Shown here: in pieces, positions 46,839-58,481 of the stretch | How positions within the stretch are numbered: the stretch's first letter is position 1 | How the letters are laid out: every line of letters starts with the position of its first letter | Assembly (NCBI GenBank): GCA_037576215.1 | Contig: JBANDB010000018.1 | Span: forward strand, 682,001 to 746,000 | Direction: 5' to 3' | Source: Armillaria gallica | Lineage: Eukaryota > Basidiomycota > Agaricomycetes > Agaricales > Physalacriaceae | DNA: 64,000 nt | The notes under the pieces: generated by a model | Told to the model about the DNA's origin: nothing | Seen by the model: only the letters and a program-made list of their open reading frames with translations | Databases searched by the model: none | Position numbers and translations under genes: made by a program

Positions 46839-46989
46839 AATGGGTCACAACTGGCTCGTGTTCCATTATTAGGTATCCAGTTTGAAGCTAATAAAAAACC
46901 CCTCCTCATTGCATCAACGTAGCTGACAACGATAGTTAAGCCAATACAGTCCAACCGAAATTTTACGAACACCGGGTTCCACTCGATTG

Positions 46990-47370
46990 TTCTCTAGCAG
47001 TACTTTGACGGCATACACTGTTTTGTTTTAGAGATAGCCGCATGCACTAACGGCGTCGTCCCGCAGAAATCCTCCGAGTGTACATCGACGTCGCCATGCT
47101 GCAACATCAACGCGACAAGGCCTGCTCGTCCTTCCTGAGTAGCGTATGAGAGAGGTGTCATCATATGGTCATCCTGCGCTGTCTGGTGCCTCTTCTCCAT
47201 AGGCCGCGTTGATATCTCCATTGATGCTAGGTGATTGAAGTAACAGCTTGAGACCTTGCGGTCATGGCGCGCAGTAATGGCATCCGACTCCAATGGATCC
47301 GTAATGCTTACATTAACATCATGGCGCAACTTGGAAGAGACACGCAACGATTTCCACGATTGCTGCATGG
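46990..47370 (-). pseudogene. Relic of an ankyrin-repeat gene (partner of the NACHT-ankyrin gene)
   Basis: Minus-strand reading gives MMTPLSYATQEGRAGLVALM, LQHGDVDVHSEDFCGTTPLV, then HAAISKTKQCMPSKYC and a stop. This matches the NACHT-ankyrin gene around 54180-54390 (LMTPLSYAAQEGRAG, LIQRDDVNVNSKDFCGMTPL). Only one to two repeats remain; upstream NACHT and most ankyrin exons are absent. It lies just downstream of, and convergent to, monooxygenase A, exactly as the full gene lies relative to monooxygenase B. So it is the decayed half of a duplicated two-gene unit. Confidence 0.75.
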
Positions 47371-50232
47371 GCAGCGTAACTCAGTGGAGCACGTTGTTCT
47401 GGCATAAACACAATCATGATTCGTTCCAGTGGAAATATGGAGGGGGGAGGGCGGCTGCAGGGATGTTAGCGATCAGAAGGGACTACCATCTCTGTGGGTG
47501 CCCGCGGCTATCCTCTATTCCCCGTGATTTTGTCCCTGGCGCCGCCGTATTCCAGGGCTTTCTCGTCTTGTGATGATCCTCCAGTCGTTTCACTGCGGTG
47601 GCCAAGCATCGACCTCAAGCACTGAGTATTGACCTCCAACAACATTTCACAGGCTGGCTTCCTGAGGGACATAATCGCGGGCTAGGATCTACAGAGATGT
47701 AAGTGCAGATGCCTTTTCTTCATACGGATCATTGAGTCAGGTTTAACGAGACTAGTTCCATCCATGACAGTCGATAACGGTCTGAAACCCCAGCTCTTCT
47801 TGATCGACTCTCATCAAACGGCGATGCCGGGGACTGATTCGAGTCTAGAGTCCCAGAAGCGCGCGCAGAGCCAAATATTCCATGTTTAGCCTCAAGTGTC
47901 AGGGTCGGGTAGCCCCAGCTAGTCAGCAAAGTAATCCGTGCCAAATGGGTCACCGATTTCACCGTTCTTCGTCTTCTTTCCATGTTATAGCCTCCCTAGC
48001 AAGTATTCAGATATGCTGATCGTGCGAAATTGGTAGTCCTGAGTCAAACTAGCCATGGGCAACCCGTTTCTGTTTCTCCCTCCTCTGCTTTTCCGAGTCC
48101 TATGTATATAGGTATCTCGGTTATTATGCTGTCCTGGGAGAGCTGTAGGAAAAAATCTATTCGCATCGGAGTTGGACGCTTCAGCCTAAGTCAAGGACAT
48201 TCAACATAGGAATATTTCAGTGACTCCATAATCCTTTGAGAATCATTTGATGTCGTCATTAGATATTGATATGAATAAAAGAAAACAGAATTGTATTGAA
48301 GCAACGAGTCCATGACAAATATTCGACGCGCTACATCGCCTGCACTCCCCTTCTGCACTACAATTTTGACGCATTTATTTGAGGGTTGCAAGCCGGCGCT
48401 TCGTCCTGCGACAGGAAAGCTTGATCCCATCACAGAGGGACGTGAATGACGCCAACACCCTAATGGCAGAGCATTCGATGGTGATCACTTAAAAGAACCT
48501 CACCCCCATGTTAGTGTCCACCACGATTTTCGCAGGCGCAGGTCTGGGAGCAGAGCCTTTTCTTCTGCGGCAAGACTGCCACGAGGTGGCTGTGCAGTGT
48601 CGTTGTTTGCATTTCCACCAATCGTCGGCACCGTCTTATTTCTCACTTCCGTTGCCTCCAATGACTGGGGAGAGGTATATTTATTGCTGATACATGCATT
48701 TTAGATGTTTTTACGCATCCCGTCACCCCCAAAACCTAGGATATCATCAATGACACCCCTACCTGCCGCGTACGCGTAAGCCCTCAAATGAGGCTTCACG
48801 TCTTGCAAGTGACGTTGCACTCCCTCGCGGCCAATCCATGACGCATGCAATGAGCCTTGCCCCCCGGTCCGGGTATGTCCACGAAGACCTCCCCGGATCT
48901 TTCCAACCACCTACTCGCCGATCGGTGCTAATCGCCTACACCACGATAACGTTATACTCGAATGACGCCAAATGCGCAACAAAACCGAATATCGGGCATC
49001 ATCTAGGCGTGCGGAGCCGTGCGCAAAGCCAGCAGCCCGGGAGCGCAACAACGATGATAGCAGGATAGCGGTGTGCTTAGGGGAATGTCAGGCGGGAGGG
49101 TGGCAAATGGTTGTAGAGGGCTCTACAGGTGTGTGGAGTGCAGGAGGGCGGGAACAGGAGGATAGGGTGATCGTCGGGCTCCCGCCAATTAACGTTACAG
49201 TGGCAGAAACGATGATCGACTCACTACACTATGACTCCGTACCCAAAGTCTCTCGCGGCGTAAGCCCTCCAATGTAGGACTTTACATATGAGAAGAAGTA
49301 TGTTACTTTTTTCTCCCCAGGGTGTCTACTGATTCTTTTTCTGAACGGAGAGTAATCGATATTCTGTTTCTCTGAATTTGGATACTTCCTATCCTCCCTC
49401 TGCGCCTTATGATGCGAGTACGGTGGAAAGCAGTCTCCATCTGTCACTCTCCCAACCCGTACTCGAATGATCACTAGTAACTACCAGAACATACGATTCA
49501 AAGCCTTACCGCCTACCCCCATCTACCTCCGAGAGACCGAGATATTTTCGCTTAGTTCTTCATTCTGGGTCGACTTCTTTGTCAATAATGTCTACGCCGC
49601 CTCCGGATGTGACGTCCAATTTTTTTCTAATGCTCGCTTAGAAGCTTTTCTCATTTAAAGATTCTGCCTCAGTAATTTCATCTCAGATGGACGCACCACC
49701 GTTCAACGTTCAACGTTCAACGCTCGTCGCCGAAGTCTGCCCCATCTTGCTCTTTTCTTGATTTTGACCCTGACACGCTTGCGGGAACCATCAGCTCACG
49801 CCGCTCACCGCCCTTCAAAATGTTTGCGACACGGTGCAAACATGATGCATGAGGAAAGGAGAGATCTTGCCTTGACGATACCATGGGACTTTTTCACTAG
49901 TATGTGATGCCGAGCGCTGAGGGTGAGGAATGTCGACATTGTCTCGGCGTATATCACCGTTTTAAAGTACTGAATGTATCTTAATAGTTTTAATTGATCA
50001 TGTTTTCTATACGTGTGTTCTATAACCTGCACTCATACCCGTCTGCACCCATGCCACCCGGGTAGGATGGTACACGGGGGTGGGGTGGATATAAGGTTGA
50101 TGGTGCGTGCAACACTTCAACGGACAGTTGCTTCTGTGACACGTTCTGATTAAATGTATATGCAAAAAAAAATTATATAGGACTCGGACCTGCCACGCAG
50201 ATGCGCTGGCCCTCACCCACTAGTCAGACGTC
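47371..50232. other. Intergenic, no supported gene
   Basis: About 2.9 kb between the relic ankyrin gene and monooxygenase B. No open frame has a recognisable motif. A 7-bp tandem repeat lies at 49701-49721. A TATATAG at 50174-50180 stands about 53 bp upstream of the monooxygenase B start and may be its TATA element. Confidence 0.35.
49701..49721 (+). repeat. Short tandem repeat (GTTCAAC)3
   Basis: Three perfect 7-bp units, followed by a diverged fourth (GCTCGTC). No function inferred. Confidence 0.7.
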
Positions 50233-52389
50233 ATGGATCTTCTCTGGATATCAGGACTATCACTCGTTGCCTACGGCATTGCTCTATATCTTGGGCGCAT
50301 TTTCCGACACAGACAGCTCGCGAAACAGACGTGTGTGCTGGACATCGACACTCTGGGACTGAGGCTACCTCGCGAGAAAATCAAGGGAACAGCTGTTATT
50401 TGTGGCGGAAGGTAATCGTATCGCCGATTTCTATAACTCCTCATTGACCTGTTTCATTAGCATCGGGGGTCTCTTGGCAGCCCGAGTATGCCATGACCAC
50501 TTTGACGATGTTGTCATCGTCGAACCAGAGGCATGGGTGAACACACCGGATGCAATGCGGGTGGACCCATGGAACCAACAAAGCAAGCGCTCACGGGTGA
50601 TGCAGTACGACTCGTTGCATAGTATGTTGCTGTCTCATTGGGTTCCTTTCTGACAATAATCGTGGCGATGTAGTCATTCTTCCTATGGGATACAAAGCTA
50701 TGGCTAAACTGTTCCCCAATATCGAAGAACAAGGGAAAGCGTCCAGCATCAAGTAAGTCCATCCTCTGACTATGCTAATTCTTTATTCTGATGATTCGGT
50801 ATTTGCAGAGTAGGTCCTAGCAACTGGCCCGTTCATTTCTGGGGAAACGATACCCGGTCACCAAACGCAGAATATGGGGGTACCCTTCCAAAGTCAATCT
50901 ATACTGGTCGTGCTGGTATCGAGACGCTTCTGCGTCGCCTAGTTCTCGGAGGGGATTACAAGAATATTCGCCAAGTTATTGGAACAGTTACTGGCATCTC
51001 TCGAAACGCCAATAGTCCCGAGTTTATCGATCAGGTTACGGTCCGCACTTCTGAAGGTATCAGAACTATTCCAGCCGCCCTCGTTGTCGGTATGACCTTG
51101 CTATTTCGAGCATGTGATTATATATATTGACGGTTCTTCGCTCTCAGATTGCACAGGAGCTGCTGCTGCTGGCATGAAATGGCTCCGACGTGAAGGATAC
51201 GGGTTCGCGGATAGATACGGTCGGAATCAGTTACCTCTCGACGAACTAAAGATTGCCTACGATCAAAAGCTTCATTATACTACACTCCAATTCCGCATCA
51301 CGCCTGAGCTTGGGCGGAAGCTCCCTGGTCTCCCTGTTCCGTATGACGAATGTTGGGGAATTTATAACAACTTGGCAGATTCCAGGACGGAGAACCGCTG
51401 TATTTATTCTGGGCATATGGATGAGGATACGAGTGCGCATCATACTTGGATCATCGTTGAACCTTTACCTAATTAATGTCCTCAGTACAATTTTGTTTCA
51501 GTGCCATGGGCGAATCCGAACTTCCGAAGACCCTTGAGGACGCAAAGACTTGCGCTCGATCTCTGGTCACCGAGAAGCCCATTCCTGAGACATTTTTCCA
51601 AATGCTCGATATGCTGGACGAAGTGAAAGACACCATGACTTGCAGCCAAGTTCGTTATCGTATGTTTGCTTATACTTATTTCTTTTAAAATACTGAACAT
51701 GCTATCAGTCGGCTCCAGCTACATCAGATATGAAAAGGCTGTCAATTTGCCGGCAAATTGGATTGCACTGGGCGATAGTGTTATGAATGTCAACCCGATC
51801 TATGGGTCAATCTCTCATTTTGAATGGTTCCGTTACATTGGAAGCTAACAGTCATGATAGGCAAGGGTGTTCAAAGGCTTCCTTCGGTGTTATTTGTCTG
51901 CACAAGTTACTCATGACCTCGACGACAATACCACGGGATTTCTCAAAGAAGTATTTCAGCATCCACGCAGAGAAGATCAGGCCCCTTTGGTGAGCAGTTT
52001 TTAAGATTCTCCCAAGACTCCATTTTGAAGGTGATTGGTCTCCAGGGCGTCACTCAAAGTCAACGGTATGTTTATTAACATATGCCAAAACTTTTCAACA
52101 CGTTTAAAACATCTCCGCTAGATTATTCTTTTCCCACGACGGTTCCACTTCCCGGGGAAACATTGTCTAAAGGCTCCTGGCTTCGATGGTACATGAAGAA
52201 ACTTATCGTCCTATCTTTCACTGTAAGTTTCCCATCAGAATAGACCACCCATCATACCCTGATAACTTGTAACAGGATGATCAGGCAGGTTCGGTGTTAT
52301 GGCATGTCAGATGCCTCCTCGCGCCGCCTACTGATGCCTTGCACCCGAGACTAATACTTAAAGTGTGCTTGAGTCTCATCAAAGGCTAA
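50233..52389 (+). CDS. FAD-dependent monooxygenase, copy B
   Basis: Same eleven-exon structure as copy A, with splice sites at matching codons. It has an N-terminal helix (LLWISGLSLVAYGIALYLGR), the motif KGTAVICGG|SIGGLLAARV, GTLPKSIYTGRAGIETLLRR, DCTGAAAAGMKWLRREGYGF, QFCFSAMGESELPKTLEDAK and NWIALGDSVMNVNPIYG|QGC. It ends DDQAGSVLWHVRCLLAPPTD, LKVCLSLIKG. The whole frame can be read without a lesion. Differences from copy A cluster around the residues after the third intron (VGPSNWPVHFWGNDTRSPNA versus IGPCYARIHFWGNDTRMPEA), while most of the centre is almost identical. This points to a recent duplication or gene conversion. It faces the NACHT-ankyrin gene tail-to-tail, 270 bp apart. Confidence 0.85.
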
Positions 52390-52659
52390 AACGACGAAAT
52401 TTCGTCCCATTATTAGGTGGCTAGTTTAGAGTAAATCATAAACCCATGGCAGATCAACGTATAATCAACTCAAAATTCTCTGCGCTTTTTCATGTCCTGG
52501 ATATGACAAAGAAATTGAATGCAATGTATGGGGGGTATCACGACGCACGATAGAAACTCCTTCTGAAGCACAGAAGGACAGCAGAGAGCTCTGCCGGTTT
52601 CCAACTTTCCCGGCATTACTTGCGCTACGAGTGATGTAAATTCACATAAAAGGAGGATA

Positions 52660-55600
52660 TTAAGGCGGTACAAAATAAGTAAGGGCATGCTTCATCCGAG
52701 CCGTCTCAGGCTCAGGCTCAGCGGCTTGAAGCCCGAGGGATGACGAGGATATCCTATGCTTTTTGGTAACTTTTGTGTTGTCAGCACACCCGTACATCCT
52801 CAGCATATGTGCAATTCTGCCCTGGTCCCCATACCACCTCTCCAACCGCTCAGTATAACCAACATAACCCAAAGGCGTAAACCCGTTCATATCGCTGAGA
52901 TTCACGTTTACGTCCTTTCTTTTCAAAATGGCTTCGATAGTCCGTATACGCACATTCTCTACAGCATATGACAGTGGTGTTCGCCCCTTCTCATCTTGCG
53001 AGTTGATATCCAAGTCGGCGCGCTCCAGAAGAAGATCCACGACGACACTTCCTCGCTCCGCTGCATAGGAAAACAATGTCCTGCCATTGCTGTCCTTCAC
53101 ATTGACATCCTCGTATCCACCATCAAAGTCCGGAATGTCAATGGAAAGTACGGTTTTCATGTCCACGATGCCTTGTTCCAAGAAAACTTTCACAACATCG
53201 ATATCTTTATTCTTGATGGCGTAGTATATCGGCGCGTGGCCAACATTATCCATAATGTTCGAAGACATATCGCTTCGTCCGAGTAGAAGAAGAACGACTT
53301 CGAGGCGTAGGTCAATGCGGTGTTCTGGCAGTGGTACCAATGGTACCAATGTTTGACTTTTCGGCCACGAATGTTTGGAGAAATCAAGCTGGTCAATGTC
53401 GGGGAGCATCGAGGGTTCTGTGTCCCCAGAGTTTCGATACACTTTTATATGCCTGATGCCCTGATTTGTCACGGCGTAAAATAAAGGTGTCCAGCCTTCG
53501 TTATCCTTGAGATCGGCCTGCACGACCTTCCGGTCGAGTAAACGGCGCACCATATGATTGTAGCAATACTGGGTTGCATGCGAAAGTAAGGTCTTGCCAT
53601 CGTCATCCTTGACGTTCACGTCAACACTTTCACCGCAGACATCTAAGATCAAATCGTAGACGTCTATAAGCCAACGGCGAGCGACGAAATGAAGAAATGG
53701 GATGCCGTCGACATCTTGGTGATTGATATCCACGTCGCTTCGTCTTAGTAAAACTTCCACGACATCCAGGTGTTCATTAGATGCAGCGTAGACAAGCGGT
53801 GTTCGGCCGGTGTTGTCCATGACATTGCTTGAGCGTATACCGTTCCGCCCCAATAGAAGCTGCACAATATCGGTGTGGCCATATTGAGCTGCGTACGAGA
53901 GTGGAACCCTGCCATCCTGATCCTTGATATCGACACTGGCATCTTCAACATCCAAGATCATCTTCGCTATCGCTAGAAGACCACTTTGGGCTGCGAATGA
54001 CAACGGCGTCGTGCCATACATATCCTGTGCACTGATATCCATATCGCCTCTCCTCAATAACATCGCTGAAATCTCCTCACGGGCCCCTTCCAAAGAAGAT
54101 GAGGGATATGGATCCTGGAAGTAATCGCTGGAAACCATAAGCTGAGCTAATACCGTCCGACCGAAGTCATCACGGACATTAGGATCCACTCCACTGTGCT
54201 CTAGCAGTGCTTTGACGACGTCCACTCTTTTGGAGACAGCCGCATGCGCCAGCGGCGTCATCCCACAGAAATCCTTCGAATTGACATTGACATCATCGCG
54301 CTGTATTAGCAACGCTACAACGCCCGCCCGCCCGCCCTTCCTGAGCAGCATAGGAGAGTGGCGTCATCAGGCGGTCATCCTTCCAGTCAGGTTGAATATC
54401 TGGTCGTGCAAGCAATGACTGGGCAATGTCAACGCTAGCGACATCGGCTAGTATCGAGCGGGTCCTACCGACAGGATGTATGGTCATCCCGTCTACCTCT
54501 AATAGCAGATTGACTATGCCCAAGCTTCCTCCCCGTACCGCCAAGGAAAGCGCACTCTCTGGAGTCACTTCCCTACTGACCGCGTTGATATCTTCACTGA
54601 TACTGGGTGACTGAAGTAACAGCTTGATTACATCCTCAGACCCGGCACTTACAGCCCACATTAATGGTGTCCGGCCCCAACGATCCGTGACACTGGTGTT
54701 AGCTCCGTGGCGCAAGAGGCACGCAACAATATCCACCGACGCCGCACGGGCAGCGTAAATCAATGGCGTACGTTCCTCGGCGTCAGCGCAATCAAGATTC
54801 GCTCCAGAAGCTAGAAGTATCTCGGTAGTCCGCAGCATGCCGAAAGATGCTGTGAGATGCAAAGGCTGAATCCCTCGTCCAAAAGGTACAATTTGTGGTC
54901 CTCCATAAAGAGCATCAATCCGTTGCCGATCACGCAAGAGCTGAAGGATATCACTTTGTAGGGTGTCTTTAACCTGGATGCAATGCAAGCCCCAGTAGCA
55001 AAATGCATACGCGAGAAATGGATATCTTCGCTCGGAATGGGGATCTACCAATAGACGTGTAATATCGAAGGATCTGAAAGCGAAGCGGGGAATATCGAGA
55101 TGGACATTATGCAGGAGCATGTAGCTTAAGCATGATCTTGCGATATCGAGTTGAATGTGAGGGAAAAGATCCGATTGTCTCGCTTCGAGAAACTCCTGCG
55201 TTGTATAATCTATGACATGATTAGAAAATGGGCACTCAACACGATGTTGTGAAACACTAACGGACGAAGCAAAAGGTGGGCGCCGGAGGGTCGTCTGGGT
55301 AGTCCGTTTCAATGGGTGTCACAAGCTCAATGACTACGAGTCCAGCGCAAACTGAACATAAGACGTCACTTTCAGTGATATTCTCTACATCTAATTCTTG
55401 TGCGCCCCGCTCAACGGCGAATGCATGCTGGAGCTCCAAAACAGTTAGAGGACGCTTCGCAAACGCGATCCATGAGAGAATGCGGTACGCAAGCTCCTTG
55501 CGGTGCTTCCCTTGGCTGTCAATACGCCGCAATGCCTCGTTATAGGCGTCGGCAACAGTATCAGGAACTTCTGCAAGCGCATTACGTAGATGTCTGCGGT

Positions 55601-57251
55601 TGGTGGCTTCGGCAAGGGAATCCATGTGAAGACAAGCTAGGAGGAACCTGATGCTACATGAGTGGACTGGACTAGTATGATGAACTTGGACTTACATGCC
55701 CTTCGCTCCTCCAATAACGCCGTTGATGATATCATCGCGAAGGTCGCCACGACCACTGACGTGGCTCGCAAGGTGGCCTCTTGACAGCCTATCAACTATA
55801 TAAGCTCCAATATCTTCATCGGTCGCACGGATGGAGAGGGCTGTACAGTCCTTGAATAAAGATCCTATTGAAGTAATGTTGCGGGGAGTGACCAGAAGGG
55901 ATACACGATTATCAATGGACCGAAGGATGTTAACGAGAAGATCGCGATCTTCATCTTTTAATTCGTCCAGAGCGTCGACAATGATATACACGCGGTCATA
56001 CTGTTGCAGTTCCCGAGAAAGGTAGATTCGTAGCTGCTCAAGGGAGGGAATAGTGTCCAGTCGACGACGATCATCGTAGATGGCCTTGACAAAATCGGAA
56101 ATATAACCTAACTCTTGGACCAGCTGTTTGAATAGCGCAGCTATTATCTGGGACACGGACTGCGTTTTCTGGCTGCGGTAGTCACAGAACACATTCAAAA
56201 CGAGGAGTCCCGTCGTCTGCAGGTGGTTTGTCGCGATAGATCTGAGGAACAATGAGCATGGAACATTGTCAATTGAAATCTATGAAACACACACGAGAAC
56301 AGTCTTCCCTACGCCGGCTGAAGGTATCGTACATATGTCAGAACATACGTGGCGAAGGTAAATTGAATGCAAACGTACGATTTCCCGGACACCATAGACA
56401 GCTCACCGTGCCATCAACCCAGCGAAGAAACTTTTCGGACTCGAGAAACCACCGTCCGGTACCGTCTACACGTCGAAAATATATTTCCGATTGCACAGCT
56501 CTGAAGTTCAATGGGGAAATCCAGCTAATAATTGTGAGATATTTTTCTTCTATGGGACTGTGAGGTTAGTCAGGACGATATTAACGGGAAAGCGTACGGT
56601 TCTGCTTCTGATCGGCGTTGTCTTGTAATTTTTCCAAGGATCCCTCGATGCCAGAGATGCCACCTTCAAGTCGAAGAACGCTGCGCTCGACCCTGGTAGA
56701 CGAACTAGCTATTTGCTTGACTACGGTATCGACACGAGCTATGTCTTCGTGTATGGCTTGCGTCAAGGATCTGATGAAGTAGGTTGAGAACGGTTACTGA
56801 TATAACAAGAGAGAACTCACAAGTGGTCTTGCTGCACAGCAACCATTACTAGCGACTTTACCCTCTCCACCTTCTTCAACATATCCTCGACATCCTCTTT
56901 ACTAAACTTCCACATTATCCTCTCGGCCAACCTTGTAGTAAATATTCGTGGCCCCTCCGGCACCAATTTCCGCTTCAGATCCTCAAGGAGACTGCTCAAC
57001 TGCCTGAAAGGTCCATCGGGAACGTTCAGCGCTCGTACGGTAGCCAACCATTTGGCTGTCGATGCGTCAGGCTCGGTGGCTATTTGTACAAGGCTGTTGA
57101 GGGTCCCCAGAAAGATATTGAGTGACGGTAACTCCTTCAAGAGCTGGGTACGTTCCGCGGGGGCATTTTTGACGTCGTTCAGATATGATATCACTGTCAC
57201 TGTTGCGTCCACCAAGGAAATGAGGGCGGATGCAAACCCTACAGCCTCCAT
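52660..57251 (-). pseudogene. NACHT-ankyrin (NLR-like) protein broken by a 4-nt repeat expansion
   Basis: Fungal STAND/NLR-type protein. Start 57251: MEAVGFASALISLVDATVTV and a helical N-terminal effector-like domain, followed by a short coiled-coil (SLTQAIHEDIARVDTVVKQI). The NACHT domain has Walker A GNPGVGKTVLVSIATNHLQT, assembled from three exons including a 25-nt microexon (56293-56317). Walker B is YDRVYIIVDALDELKDEDRD, with downstream blocks LLVTPRNITSI and RILSWIAFAKRPLTVLELQH. The C-terminus is a long ankyrin array (GANLDCADAEERTPLIYAAR, WGRTPLMWAVSAGSEDVIKL, more than a dozen repeats), ending ALTYFVPP at 52660. At 54322-54337 the plus strand has (GCCC)4. Reading across it changes frame; three units would give EGRAGVVALLIQRDD, which the relic copy at 46990 supports. 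As written, the protein would stop soon after the repeat. Confidence 0.8.
54322..54337 (-). repeat. Tetranucleotide repeat (GGGC)4 causing the frameshift
   Basis: GGGCGGGCGGGCGGGC on the coding (minus) strand, inside the ankyrin region. One unit fewer restores the reading frame. The homologous site in the relic at 47100-47160 has no such run. Confidence 0.8.
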
Positions 57252-57518
57252 GAGTAATGGTGATGGTAATTGACGTTATCGAGCGCCTATTTTATAGTTC
57301 GTTTCTAGCTCCAGGCCAGGAGGCAGTGCTGCTCACATGGGCACCTTACACATTATCAGCGCTGAGTCTCCACCGTAGTTAATAAGAGGAAAGCAAGGGC
57401 GTATGGACAGAGGAAGAGCAAGCTTTGGGGGCTCGGACCGATCTCCCTAATACCCCGATGTCCCAATATCCCGAAGTGCCCGCAGGCTATAGTGGTATAC
57501 AGAGCCCAGAATACACAT

Positions 57519-57600
57519 GACCCCTTAGCTCAGTGGTAGAGCGTGTGATTCCAGCTTTGGTGCGTCCACAAGGTCAAGCGTTCAACTCGCTTAGGGGTCA
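57519..57600 (+). tRNA. tRNA-Trp (CCA) with a short intron
   Basis: Acceptor GACCCCT/AGGGGTC with discriminator A; D-arm GCTC-AGTGGTA-GAGC; T-arm AAGCG-TTCAACT-CGCTT. The anticodon stem is TGTGA/CCACA with one mismatch at its top. The loop starts TTCCAG, giving anticodon CCA. About ten extra bases (CTTTGGTGCG) follow position 37. Their TGG can pair with the anticodon, as is usual in tRNA introns. A T-run (TTGTTTTATTT) follows. The gene is the last CpG-normal sequence before the transposon-rich tail. Confidence 0.82.
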
Positions 57601-57638
57601 ATTATTGTTTTATTTGCTCCGTTACATATGCTATTGCC

Positions 57639-58069
57639 TAAGGTTGCGCACGAAACCTCCAGGGGGGGTAATATATGGTTTTGAACCGACCCCTCCCTGA
57701 GGGGGGTGTTTTGATACAGTAATTTACCATTAGTTACTTATCACATGTGAATATCACATGATTGATGTGCAGTAAATACAGATTTTAATCCAGAATCTTT
57801 ATTTTCACAGTTTTTGTATATTTTCCTCTCCTATGAGCTATAATTTAGTGCAGAGCATTACAGAACAAAACTTTATTTTGTAAATATAAATCATGTTAGT
57901 AAAGTTGAATATGACAGTGATTTTGCTGCTCCTGCATCATCACATGACAGGTAAGTTACCTCGATGAAAACCCCTCCAGCGGGGGGAGATAAGTTACCAG
58001 TAACTAACTGGTAACTTACCGGTCTGAAACCCTACTGTATCAAAACCTAGGGTTTTGTGCACAACCCTA
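57639..58069. mobile_element. Non-autonomous hAT-type MITE (431 bp) next to tRNA-Trp
   Basis: Ends TAAGGTTGCGCACGAAACCT and, inverted, TAGGGTTGTGCACAAAACCC. They are flanked by an identical 8-bp target site CTATTGCC (57631-57638 and 58070-58077). The inverted similarity extends inward (GTTTTGATACAGTA at both ends, then TTAGTTACT and AACTTAT blocks). Ends of the form TAxGG and an 8-bp duplication fit hAT. Subterminal GTAACTTACC-type repeats occur. No coding capacity. The ends differ by several transitions, so the copy is old, and it is a different family from the element at 36826. Confidence 0.85.
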
Positions 58070-58481
58070 CTATTGCCTCAAACACTAATTTGAACTTTTA
58101 GTGCAAGCACCCTAGTACTATGGGTGGTTGGGAAATGCAATTTTTTGATAAATGATTTTCTGTAGCTCTCACCTGTGCTCCATTTCCTTGAAGAATTTAC
58201 ATGTATCTTCCTAAATGTGTTCTTATGCTCAAGTAAAAATTCTTGGGGATTTCATTGAGTGGAGCAAGTGTTGGGTGGTGGCCAAGGTGCAAGTGTCAAA
58301 AAATCATGATGTGCAAAATTCCATCATAGCAAATGTCATGGTCAAATTGGAAGTCTGCCATTGCCAGCAAGTATGGCTTGCTGGTACTTGCATGAAAAGT
58401 TTGCTGAATCACTCTGCATCTTTCATCAAAGCAGCAATGAGATTACAGTATGACACTAGGGGAACCTGATAGCATATAAAT

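Noticed and set aside
57539..57600. tRNA-Trp as the head of a SINE
   Set aside because: The cloverleaf is complete with a normal intron, and what follows is a MITE with its own target duplication, not a SINE body.
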